In this document: piece after piece, positions 1 through 6,457 of the stretch
Numbering within the stretch: position 1 is the first letter of the stretch
Layout: each line of letters begins with the position of its first letter
DNA from: JBQTIQ01 sp052387955
GTDB taxonomy: Bacteria > Actinomycetota > Acidimicrobiia > Acidimicrobiales > JACDCH01
Reading direction: 5' to 3'
NCBI GenBank assembly: GCA_052387955.1
Contig: JBQTIQ010000047.1
Span: 1-19,156 of the forward strand
Length of the DNA: 19,156 nucleotides
Notes under the pieces: model-generated
What the model was told of the DNA's origin: nothing
What the model saw: only the letters and a program-made list of their open reading frames with translations
Database searches by the model: none
Made by a program: the position numbers and the translations under genes

Positions 1-362
1 ACCGACACGTCGCACACCGCACCGGTCCCCAGGTCGAGCACCTGGCGCACCACGGCGGCCGAGTCGACGGCGGGCTCGGTGTTGGGCATGGCCACCACCG
101 CCGTGTAGCCGCCCAGGGCGGCGGCCCGGGCGCCCGTCTCCACCGTCGCGCCCCCCTCCCGTCCGGGCCCCCGTCGGGGGGGGTGCCGGCCGCCCAGGCC
201 GGGTGCCACCACGCCCCCGCCGGCGTCTAACACCGTGCCGCCGGCGCCGGCGACCAGCCCGGGGCCGACGGCGACGACGGTCCCGTCGGGACCGATGGCC
301 ACGTCGGCGGCCCGCTCCCCGGTGGCGTCGACGACCCGACCCCCGGCTATCAGGTGGACCAC
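1..362 (-). CDS. pyrC: Dihydroorotase, 5' part only (runs off the left edge)
   Basis: Dihydroorotase closes carbamoyl-aspartate to dihydroorotate, the third step of UMP synthesis. Reading the minus strand from a GTG at 362 gives 120 open codons to the window edge. An amidohydrolase N-terminal sandwich is followed by VVAPGL (about residues 51-56), then ETGARAAALGGYTAVVAMPN (75-94) and TEPAVDS (95-101), all typical of PyrC. The start is supported by GGAGG 9 nt upstream and by a 13-nt overlap with the end of pyrB, implying translational coupling. Odd point: residues 57-72, where the family has the zinc-binding D-x-H-x-H-x-R-E-P-G stretch, read as a Gly/Pro/Arg-rich string with only the first His (H60) in place, yet the frame is kept. 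The C-terminal two thirds is outside the window. Family assignment is secure; catalytic competence as written is doubtful. Confidence 0.85.
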   Translation of the reverse strand, partial: MVHLIAGGRVVDATGERAADVAIGPDGTVVAVGPGLVAGAGGTVLDAGGGVVAPGLGGRHPPRRGPGREGGATVETGARAAALGGYTAVVAMPNTEPAVDSAAVVRQVLDLGTGAVCDVS

Positions 363-1330
363 GGGGCCCTGCCTCCGATCGGTGCGCGACGCACGGCCTC
401 GACCAGGTCGACGCCCGAGCCGAGGAGGAGATAGAGCACGGCCATCCGCACCGCCACCCCGTTGCGGACCTGGTCGATGACCACCGAGCGGGGCAGGTCG
501 GCCACCTCGGCGGCGATCTCGACTCCCCGGTTCATCGGCCCGGGGTGCATGACCAGCGCTCGGTCGTTCAGGAGGTCGACCCGACGGGCCGTGAGCCCGT
601 ACTGGGCGGTGTACTCCCGTAGCGACGGCAACAGGGCTTCGGTCATGCGCTCACGCTGCATGCGCAGCAGGTAGACGACGTCGACCTTGGGCAGCACCTC
701 GTCGAGGCTGTGGCTCACCGTGACCGGCCATCCGGCCACGCTCGGGGGAAGCAGCGTCGGCGGGGCCACCAGCGTGACGTCGGCGCCGAGCGCGGCGAGC
801 ACGGCGACGTCGGAGCGGGCCACCCGGGAGTGCTTGATGTCGCCCACGATGGCGATCCGGCAGTCGTCGACGGTGCCCAGGTGCTGGCGCACGGTGTAGG
901 CGTCGAGCAGGGCCTGGGTCGGGTGCTCGTGCCATCCATCGCCGGCGTTGATCACCGAGACGGGCCGGCGCTCGAGCCAGCGGGCGATCTGGGCGGGCAC
1001 GCCGGCCGAGCCGTGCCGGACCACGATGCCGTCGACGCCCATGGCTTCGATCGTCTGCACCGTGTCCCGTAGTGATTCGCCCTTCTTGACCGACGACGTG
1101 CTGACGCTGAAGTTCATGGTGTCGGCCGAGAGCCGCTTGGCCGCCTGCTCGAAGCTGAGCCGGGTGCGGGTGGACTCCTCGTAGAACAACCACACCACGG
1201 TCTTGCCCCGCAGGGCCGGCACCCTCGGGATCTGCCGGGCGCTGATCTCGACGAAACGGTCGGTGAGGTCGAGGGCCCGCTCGATCCCCCCCCGCCCCCC
1301 CAGATCGTGCACCGAGAGCAAGTGCTTCAA
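350..1330 (-). CDS. pyrB: Aspartate carbamoyltransferase catalytic chain
   Basis: Condenses carbamoyl phosphate with aspartate, the committed step of pyrimidine synthesis, in the cytoplasm. From the TTG start the protein has 326 residues, close to the usual 300-320. Visible motifs are the carbamoyl-phosphate loop STRTRLSFE (about residues 53-61), HPTQALLD (136-143), GDIKHSRVARS (163-173) and HPGPMNRGVEI (262-272). I chose TTG at 1330 because it gives the common N-terminus LKHLLS. The longer GTG start at 1375 would translate part of a dispersed repeat (1357-1416). Neither start has a convincing ribosome binding site. No pyrI-like regulatory gene is seen. The gene lies 100 nt after pyrR and overlaps pyrC, forming pyrR-pyrB-pyrC. 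Identification is very secure; only the start is open. Confidence 0.95.
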   Translation of the reverse strand: MKHLLSVHDLGGRGGIERALDLTDRFVEISARQIPRVPALRGKTVVWLFYEESTRTRLSFEQAAKRLSADTMNFSVSTSSVKKGESLRDTVQTIEAMGVDGIVVRHGSAGVPAQIARWLERRPVSVINAGDGWHEHPTQALLDAYTVRQHLGTVDDCRIAIVGDIKHSRVARSDVAVLAALGADVTLVAPPTLLPPSVAGWPVTVSHSLDEVLPKVDVVYLLRMQRERMTEALLPSLREYTAQYGLTARRVDLLNDRALVMHPGPMNRGVEIAAEVADLPRSVVIDQVRNGVAVRMAVLYLLLGSGVDLVEAVRRAPIGGRAPWST

Positions 1331-1356
1331 CGGAGCCCGCCCATCGTCGGACCCCA

Positions 1357-1416
1357 GATGCGACCGGCGCGCCACCGCCGGCGCGGCCCCGCCCGGCCGG
1401 CGCGGCCGGGGAACGC
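1357..1416 (-). repeat. About 60-nt dispersed GC-rich repeat, copy A (pyrR-pyrB gap)
   Basis: This segment matches 13265-13327 in the same orientation. The first 23 nt (1416-1394 on the minus strand) are identical. The rest aligns with about eight mismatches and a 3-nt gap, ending in TCGCATC in both. It lies just after the pyrR stop and before pyrB. It is rich in GGCCG/CGGCC palindromic units and can fold strongly. Confidence 0.7.
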
Positions 1417-1430
1417 AGCCAGCAGGTCCC

Positions 1431-1997
1431 TCACTTGATCATCTCGCCGAGGTCGACGCCGTCCTCGTTCACGTCGACCACCTCGTCGCGGCGGGTGGGC
1501 AGGTTCTTGCCCACGTAGTCGGGACGGATGGGCAGCTCGCGGTGGCCCCGGTCGACCATCACGGCCAGCTGGACGGCCCGGGGACGGCCGTAGTGGTGGA
1601 GGGCGTCGAGGGCGGCCCGGATGGTGCGGCCGGTGAAGAGCACGTCGTCGACGAGCACGACGGTGACCCCGTCGAGGTCGAAGGGGATGTGGGTGACGGC
1701 CTCGGGCAGGACGGGCCGCAGGCCGATGTCGTCGCGGTGAAGGGCAACGTCGAGGGTGCCCACGTCAAGGGCGACGCCCTCCACCTGCACCAGGGCTTCT
1801 ACCAGCTTGTCGGCCAGGGGCACGCCGCCGGTCTGGAGGCCGACGATCACGACCTCGTCGAGACCGTGGTTGCGTTCGACAACCTCGTGCGCCATCCGCC
1901 AGATGGCCCGGTTCACGTCGTCGGCGTCCATGACCCGACTACGGGCGATGAAAACGCCCCCGAATGGGGGCGTGCTCCGTCGTTCGCGTTCGGCCAA
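1431..1997 (-). CDS. pyrR: Bifunctional pyr operon RNA-binding regulator / uracil phosphoribosyltransferase
   Basis: PyrR binds pyr leader RNA when UMP is plentiful and in many species also makes UMP from uracil and PRPP. The protein has the PRPP loop VVLVDDVLFTGRT (about residues 113-125), the PyrR signature LAVMVDRGHRELPIRPDYVG (residues 144-163) followed by KNLPT, and the acidic dimer region LHRDD (86-90). I chose TTG at 1997 because AGGGAGG lies 9 nt upstream and it gives 188 residues, in line with mycobacterial PyrR. The in-frame ATG at 1931 would give 166 residues, cut the first beta strand, and has no ribosome binding site. With the TTG start, codons 9-15 encode a strong hairpin (1954-1973). 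It is the first gene of pyrR-pyrB-pyrC and probably regulates itself through the leader described separately. Confidence 0.93.
   Translation of the reverse strand: MAERERRSTPPFGGVFIARSRVMDADDVNRAIWRMAHEVVERNHGLDEVVIVGLQTGGVPLADKLVEALVQVEGVALDVGTLDVALHRDDIGLRPVLPEAVTHIPFDLDGVTVVLVDDVLFTGRTIRAALDALHHYGRPRAVQLAVMVDRGHRELPIRPDYVGKNLPTRRDEVVDVNEDGVDLGEMIK
1951..1973 (-). terminator. Terminator-like hairpin within the first pyrR codons
   Basis: Reading the minus strand, ACGCCCCC (1973-1966) and GGGGGCGT (1961-1954) form a perfect 8-bp stem with loop ATTC, followed by TTT. It looks like a short intrinsic terminator but lies inside pyrR codons 9-15 if the TTG start is right. It would be a leader terminator if translation began at the ATG at 1931. 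Its short U-run makes termination strength uncertain. Confidence 0.55.
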
Positions 1998-2000
1998 CCG

Positions 2001-2039
2001 GCGGGTCCTCCCTGTCCGTGCGGGCCTCACCGGACCCGC
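2001..2039 (-). promoter_or_regulatory. PyrR-binding RNA hairpin in the pyr leader
   Basis: On the minus strand, GCGGG (2039-2035) pairs with CCCGC (2024-2020) around TCCGGTGAGG. This loop fits the known PyrR-recognised core UCC-N-G-N-GAGG. An alternative structure is also visible: GCGGGTCC (2039-2032) can pair perfectly with GGACCCGC (2008-2001), which would destroy the PyrR hairpin and cover the end of the pyrR Shine-Dalgarno sequence AGGGAGG (2013-2007). PyrR-controlled translational repression has been described in mycobacteria, and a protein bound here would sit only 6 nt from the Shine-Dalgarno sequence. The match is by eye, but motif, position and gene context agree. Confidence 0.8.
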
Positions 2040-2056
2040 TTCACGGTCAGACGGGC

Positions 2057-2065
2057 ACCCTAGCA
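2057..2065 (-). promoter_or_regulatory. Extended -10 promoter for the pyr operon
   Basis: Reading the minus strand, TGC-TAGGGT forms an extended -10 element about 60 nt upstream of the pyrR TTG. No good -35 hexamer is visible at 16-19 nt spacing, which extended -10 promoters tolerate. Initiation about 7 nt downstream (near 2050) would place the PyrR-binding hairpin some 10 nt into the transcript. Prediction from sequence only. Confidence 0.5.
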
Positions 2066-2153
2066 GCGGCCGGCGGGTGGCGACCTCGACACCGAACGGC
2101 GTCCGCTCACCGAGAGAAGGCACCCCCAACGCCGGTCGGCCACCCGCCAATGC

Positions 2154-2798
2154 CTAGGCCCCACCCCCGGGCGACCGGCGTCGCGCCCGGAGCTGGGCCA
2201 GGTTGACCACGCCGCGCCGGACCGCTTCGTTGGCCAGGCGGGTCCGGCGCCGTTCGCCCTCGCCGTGGATCTCGAACTTGTCGTAGAGCCGCGACAGGTG
2301 CTGCTTGACCGCCGCCTCGCTCACCGAGAGCGCCCTCGCCATCTCCCGGGTCGATGCCGGCTCCGCGAACGCCTCCTCCGGCGCCGCCGTCAGGAACAGG
2401 CTGAGAAGGACGTCGCGTTCGCGGGGCGTGAGTTCTGGCGCCGGTGGCGATCCCAGCGTCTCTCGGGCCGTGGCGGCGGCCGACGCGGTACGGAATATGA
2501 GCCGCGTCGAGCCGACGCGGATCTCGTCGTCGGGGCGAAGGACGCGTTCGCTCGCGACACGCTGACCGTTGACGAAGGTCCCGTTGCTCGAATCGAGGTC
2601 GCGGATGCACCAGCCGGCGGAGAAACACTCGAGCACCGCGTGCAGCCGCGACACCTGGGCGTCGGCGGAAAGCTGGACGCCATTCGTGTCCAGGCGACCG
2701 AGTGTGACCGGCTCATTGCCAAGGGCGACGATCTCGGCGCCTCCGGGCCTCCACACCTCGAGGTACGACTGCACATTCGCCTCCGGTCCGGGACGCAT
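2154..2798 (-). CDS. FHA domain protein with C-terminal helix-turn-helix
   Basis: Probable phosphothreonine-responsive transcription regulator, 214 residues, cytoplasmic with no membrane segment. The FHA domain spans about residues 22-102 and shows the peptide-binding residues: G34-R35, S50-R51-x-H53 in VSRLHA, and SSNGT (70-74). Residues 123-198 form a helix-turn-helix beginning LTPRERDVL, with STREMARALSVSEAAVKQHL (149-168) as the likely DNA-contacting unit. It resembles sigma-region-4/LuxR-type helices and ends in an Arg-rich tail. The ATG at 2798 is preceded only by a weak AGGTG. It stands alone, divergent from the secreted protein at 2948, with the pyr promoter about 90 nt downstream. 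A Ser/Thr kinase 0.7 kb away is a plausible phospho-donor for its partner, but that link is inference. The domain assignment is firm, the target unknown. Confidence 0.87.
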   Translation of the reverse strand: MRPGPEANVQSYLEVWRPGGAEIVALGNEPVTLGRLDTNGVQLSADAQVSRLHAVLECFSAGWCIRDLDSSNGTFVNGQRVASERVLRPDDEIRVGSTRLIFRTASAAATARETLGSPPAPELTPRERDVLLSLFLTAAPEEAFAEPASTREMARALSVSEAAVKQHLSRLYDKFEIHGEGERRRTRLANEAVRRGVVNLAQLRARRRSPGGGA

Positions 2799-2823
2799 GA
2801 TGCCACTGCACCTACTTGCCCGA

Positions 2824-2843
2824 CGGTAAGGCCGCCCTTACCG
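2824..2843. promoter_or_regulatory. Inverted repeat in the FHA / secreted-protein divergent region
   Basis: CGGTAAGG-CCGC-CCTTACCG is a perfect 8-bp inverted repeat with a 4-nt centre. It lies 26 nt upstream of the FHA-HTH start and about 105 nt upstream of the secreted-protein gene. Its place suggests an operator, perhaps for the FHA-HTH protein itself. A hairpin in the FHA gene's 5' leader is the alternative. No T-run follows, so a terminator is unlikely. Confidence 0.5.
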
Positions 2844-2947
2844 GATCGGCATCACAACTAGCCGCCCCGGCGATTACCAGACGATGCCGCGTTCTTCATG
2901 ATCTCGATAGAGGACTTGAACGGGTCCCGGAGACAAGGAGACCGACG

Positions 2948-3349
2948 ATGACATTGACGGATTTCACCAAGAAGCTCACCGCCGTGGCCGTCGCCGCTGT
3001 CGGGATCGTGACCTTGGCGGCGCCGGCCGGCGCAGCCGGCGGCGCCAACTACGACACCAACCGCGACGGCAAGCCCGACGCCAGGATCGGCACCGTGGAC
3101 ACCGACGGCAACCGCACCGAAGACGCCGGCCACATCGACACGAACCGCAACGGCAAGATCGACGCCGGCGACTGGCTCGGCAAGTGCCCCAACGGCCAGA
3201 GGGCGAGGCTCAAGGCCACCCCCGGCATCAACGGGCTCCGGGTGGAGCTGTTCTGCGGACAGGGCAAGCAGCCGGTCGACGCCGTCGTGATCATGGACCT
3301 CAACGGCGACGGCGACACCGCTGACGCGGGCGAGGTGCGTCCCGGCTGA
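2948..3349 (+). CDS. Small secreted protein with calcium-binding-type Asp loops
   Basis: Exported protein of 133 residues, about 100 when mature. The start ATG has AAGGAG 7 nt upstream. A Sec signal peptide follows (KK at 8-9, hydrophobic 11-25, cleavage probably after APAGAA at 30). The mature part carries loops of the EF-hand/dockerin/thrombospondin-3 kind: D36-x-N38-x-D40-G-x-x-D44, D64-x-N66-x-N68-G-x-x-D72, and less regular ones at 51-59 and 117-125. Two cysteines (C80, C103) could form a disulfide in the oxidising exterior. The ORF is open further upstream to 2816, but the ribosome binding site and signal peptide fix the start at 2948. I do not recognise a named family. Likely role is an extracellular Ca2+-stabilised structural or binding protein; the loop pattern is seen, the function is not. 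Confidence 0.85.
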   Translation: MTLTDFTKKLTAVAVAAVGIVTLAAPAGAAGGANYDTNRDGKPDARIGTVDTDGNRTEDAGHIDTNRNGKIDAGDWLGKCPNGQRARLKATPGINGLRVELFCGQGKQPVDAVVIMDLNGDGDTADAGEVRPG

Positions 3350-3367
3350 CCGATCAGGTTTCGCCCC

Positions 3368-3432
3368 GGCCGACCCAGCGCGGGGGTCGGCCCGGCGCCG
3401 GCGATCGGTGGCCCCTCCGGCCGCCGATCGCC
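3368..3432. terminator. Tandem hairpins between convergent genes
   Basis: Two strong stems lie between the secreted-protein stop (3349) and the kinase stop (3494). GGCCGACCC (3368-3376) pairs with GGGTCGGCC (3384-3392). GGCGATCGG (3400-3408) pairs with CCGATCGCC (3424-3432). Neither has a U-tract, as is common for high-GC actinobacterial terminators. They probably serve both converging transcripts. Confidence 0.6.
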
Positions 3433-3493
3433 TCGGCCGTGGCCTCGGGCCGGCAACGGTGCCGGCTCGGGGTCGGCGTGCTGCACACGACGA

Positions 3494-5365
3494 TCACCGC
3501 CGTCGGCCCGACGCCGCTGCGCCATCAGGGCCGTCCTGGCCCTGAGCGGCGGCCGACGGGCGGCGGCGGCGGCCGGAGCGGGCGGCGGCGGCAGCAGCAG
3601 CAAGGCCGGCGAGGGCGCCGGCGAGACAGCTCACGACGGTGACCGCGGCCGGTTCGGGCGCCCCGAGCAGCCAGCCCACGAGCACCGCAACGAGGCCGGC
3701 GGCAGCGCCGACACCGGCCATGCCCACGTAGGCCGAGCGGCGGTGGCGACCGCGTCGCAGGGGCTTCAGGAAAGATTCGGCGTAGGCCAGCACGAACAGC
3801 GCCAGAACGACGGCGGTGCCGCCGGGCACGGTGAGCAGCGCCGGCTGGGCCGGGTCGACGGCGAAGCGATGACGGCCCACCACCGCGCCGCCGGCCAGGA
3901 GCCGGAGCTCGGCCGTCACCTTCCCCGGGGCGAGGAAACGGTTGGCGCCGGCGTCGAGGCTGGCCCCGGCTGCCCCCGGCCCGCCGGACAGGGACTGGAC
4001 GTCGGAGTCGACCAGCGGGATCCCGGCGACGGAGAACCCGAGCTGCACCTCGGTGGCGGCGAGAGCGCCGGGCGGGCGTCGGCTGAGACGGACCTCGATC
4101 GGCTCGGCCAGGTCGAGCGAGACGGCATGACCATCGGCGGGGTCGGCCCCGCCGACGGTGGCGGCACCGACTGCCAGGTCCCCGCCCCGATCGGGAGCGC
4201 CGATCCCCACCGAGCCGACCAGGACGGCGACGAAAAGGGCCAGCACCGCGGCCAGGGCCAGCGGCGCCGGGGACGGCGGCTCGTCGATGACCTCGCCGAC
4301 GGGTACCAGCTCGTCGAAGTCGATCTCGGACCGGGGCGCGGGCCGCACGGGAACGAGCTCGCCACCGGGGCGGACGATCCGGGCCGCAACCTCGTCGGTA
4401 CCGATCCCGCCCGGCGCCGGCCCGCCGGCGGCCAGAACGGGGGCGCTGGGGCGGGCGGCGGTGGCCAGGATCGGTCCCGGCGACCGGAACGAGACGTCGG
4501 TCCGCTCCATCCAGCCGGGGCCCCACAACGAGGTCCCGGCCTCACCGAGAGCGACGCCGAACGCCTCGGCGGTGGGGAAGCGGTCCTCCGGGTAACGCGC
4601 CAGCGCCTTCATGGTGACGTCGGCCAGGACCTCGGCGACATCGGGGGCAACCTCGCGTAGCGGGACGGCGTCCTCGTACACGTGGCGGTACACGACCGCC
4701 AATGCGCCACCGGCCTCGGAGTAGGGCAGCGCGCCGGCCAGGAGCTCGTAGAGCATCACGCCGGTGGCGAAGACGTCGGCCTGGGGACCGACCTCGGCAC
4801 CGCCGGCCTGCTCGGGTGCCATGTAGGCCGGGGTCCCGAGGATCTGGCCGGCCTGGGTCGCCAACGTCTGCGCCCCGCCCACGACCCGGGCGATCCCGAA
4901 GTCGGTCACCTTGATGGCGCCTTCGGCCGAGAACAACAGGTTCTCGGGCTTGATGTCGCGGTGGAGGACCCCTCCTTGGTGGGCGTAGTGCAGGCCGTCA
5001 CAGGTGACCATGGCCACTGCGACCGCGGCCGGAGCGGTGAAGCCCGAGGCCACGAACCGGCCCCAGACCGTGCCCCCCGGCAGCTGTTCCATCACCAGGA
5101 CGCAGATCCCGTCGCGCTCGACATAGTCGTAGATCGGGACGATGTGGGGGTGGGCCAGGCCGGCCAGCACCCGGGCCTCGGCCGCGAACCGGGCCCGCAC
5201 GGTGGCGTCGGCAGCGAGGAAGGCGGGCAGCTGCTTGATGGCGACGGCGCGGCCGAGCCGGCGGTGCATACCGGCGCGGACGATCCCGAAACCGCCACGG
5301 CCGAGCTCCTCACCGACCTCGTACTCGGGGAGCGCGGCGGCGACGGCAGCGGCGTCAGCGTTCAC
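3494..5365 (-). CDS. Membrane Ser/Thr protein kinase with C-terminal ectodomain and several TM segments
   Basis: Hanks-type kinase of 623 residues. Kinase domain about 15-275: glycine loop GRGGFG (22-27), VAIK lysine K44, helix-C E63, HRDIKPEN with catalytic D137, DFG (155-157), APE (183-185) and a Thr-bearing activation loop. A Pro-rich linker of about 85 residues leads to TM1 (about 367-389), a roughly 120-residue beta-rich segment presumably outside the cell, then TM2 (511-532), TM3 (545-568), TM4 (573-596) and an Arg-rich tail. No PASTA repeats, so it is not a PknB-type peptidoglycan sensor. The GTG at 5365 overlaps the upstream gene's stop by 11 nt, suggesting coupling. TTG 5488 or ATG 5482 are possible but would overlap that gene by about 130 nt; none has a strong ribosome binding site. 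The ectodomain-TM half resembles the upstream protein. Kinase activity is likely; ligand unknown. Confidence 0.9.
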   Translation of the reverse strand: MNADAAAVAAALPEYEVGEELGRGGFGIVRAGMHRRLGRAVAIKQLPAFLAADATVRARFAAEARVLAGLAHPHIVPIYDYVERDGICVLVMEQLPGGTVWGRFVASGFTAPAAVAVAMVTCDGLHYAHQGGVLHRDIKPENLLFSAEGAIKVTDFGIARVVGGAQTLATQAGQILGTPAYMAPEQAGGAEVGPQADVFATGVMLYELLAGALPYSEAGGALAVVYRHVYEDAVPLREVAPDVAEVLADVTMKALARYPEDRFPTAEAFGVALGEAGTSLWGPGWMERTDVSFRSPGPILATAARPSAPVLAAGGPAPGGIGTDEVAARIVRPGGELVPVRPAPRSEIDFDELVPVGEVIDEPPSPAPLALAAVLALFVAVLVGSVGIGAPDRGGDLAVGAATVGGADPADGHAVSLDLAEPIEVRLSRRPPGALAATEVQLGFSVAGIPLVDSDVQSLSGGPGAAGASLDAGANRFLAPGKVTAELRLLAGGAVVGRHRFAVDPAQPALLTVPGGTAVVLALFVLAYAESFLKPLRRGRHRRSAYVGMAGVGAAAGLVAVLVGWLLGAPEPAAVTVVSCLAGALAGLAAAAAAARSGRRRRPSAAAQGQDGPDGAAASGRRR

Positions 5366-6236
5366 GGTCGCCGCTCGCCCGGAGGCCAGGACGGCGGGCG
5401 GTGACGGTCGTCGAGACGGAGCCGCCACCGCCGCTGGCCCGTGGGCCGTGGACTCCTGGACCGTCGTCGGGACCGTCGTCATCGTCAAGATCGGGGGAAG
5501 GCGTCAGGTAGCCGACGACGAAGAGGCCGGCGCCGAACACCAAGATCACGACGAGCCACTTGCCGGCACTGGGCACGACGACCCGGAACACCGACAGCGT
5601 GAACGTGACCGTCAGACCGATGCCGAACCCGGGAACCGCGAATCGCAGGGCCCGACGCCAACGGTTGCGGGGCAGGCGCTGGCCGGCCAGGCGCACCAGC
5701 ACCGTGCCCAACAGGACGGCGGTGATGGCGGCCACCGCGGTGCCGAAGACGCCGTAGGTCGACAGCAACGAACCCCGCACGTCGGCCGGGAAGGACTGCG
5801 AGACGATCACCCGTCGGTCGCCGTCGAGGAGCGCGAGGCGGGCCGGAAGGAGGCCGGTGGCCTGGCGCCGCAGGTCGAGGAGGTCGATGCTGAAGGCCCG
5901 CTCGCCCTCTTCGCCGGGGCCGACCCGGAGGTCCACCCTGGTCTCGAAGGCGAAGAAGGTCAGCCCGATGACGGTGGAGTCGAGCCGCACGCTGCGGACG
6001 AAGACCGGGGAGGTAGTCCCGTTCAGGACCCGGAGCCTGACGTCGACGGGGCGGTCGGCGTCCAAGCGCAGGGCCCGGTTGGCGGTTACGCCGGCGAGGT
6101 CGCGAGCGTCAACGGTCGCCGACAGCCGCACGGTGGTCTGGGCCCGGGAGACAGGGATGCCCACCACTCCGCCGACCGTCGCGACGAGGCTGACAACGGC
6201 GAGTACCGCGAACCGACACCCCGCCCTGACCGTCAC
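5355..6236 (-). CDS. Exported three-TM membrane protein with beta-rich ectodomain, kinase partner
   Basis: Unrecognised family, 293 residues. A signal peptide (about 1-32, ending SRA) precedes a beta-rich domain (about 35-155), then TM segments at about 157-184, 198-217 and 226-245, and an acidic, Gly/Ser-rich tail (250-293). The ectodomain-TM part appears homologous to the C-terminal half of the adjacent kinase: RALRLDADRPVDVRLR (54-69) matches that protein's HAVSLDLAEPIEVRLSR, and both have an Arg-rich loop (LPRNRWRRA here) between TM segments. GTG at 6236 follows GGGGGAGG at short spacing. The stop overlaps the kinase GTG by 11 nt, so the two are probably co-translated and may act together, for instance as co-receptor or inhibitor. 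That role is inference from fusion-like homology and operon structure. Confidence 0.8.
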   Translation of the reverse strand: MTVRAGCRFAVLAVVSLVATVGGVVGIPVSRAQTTVRLSATVDARDLAGVTANRALRLDADRPVDVRLRVLNGTTSPVFVRSVRLDSTVIGLTFFAFETRVDLRVGPGEEGERAFSIDLLDLRRQATGLLPARLALLDGDRRVIVSQSFPADVRGSLLSTYGVFGTAVAAITAVLLGTVLVRLAGQRLPRNRWRRALRFAVPGFGIGLTVTFTLSVFRVVVPSAGKWLVVILVFGAGLFVVGYLTPSPDLDDDDGPDDGPGVHGPRASGGGGSVSTTVTARRPGLRASGDRER

Positions 6237-6457
6237 CGTGCCTCCCCCGTGCCCTGTCCACCACCACCCGGGCCGCTCGGGCGAGAAGGCAAGAGCGCAG
6301 CCGGCCGGCGCCGAAGGCTACTCTGCTACGACCATCTGTCCGGGGGTTCTCGCCCGTGGGTCTTGGTCGGCGTCGCCGAGCACACGTACGGCTGGAGGAC
6401 GGCCCCGTCCCTGGCCCGCAGGGGCGCCACGCGGCTGCTGCCGGCCGTCGTCCGCCG

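Noticed and set aside
3743..4660. Plus-strand open frame of 305 codons
   Set aside because: Shadow of the kinase C-terminal half; composition is Gly/Arg/Gln rich and no motif is seen.
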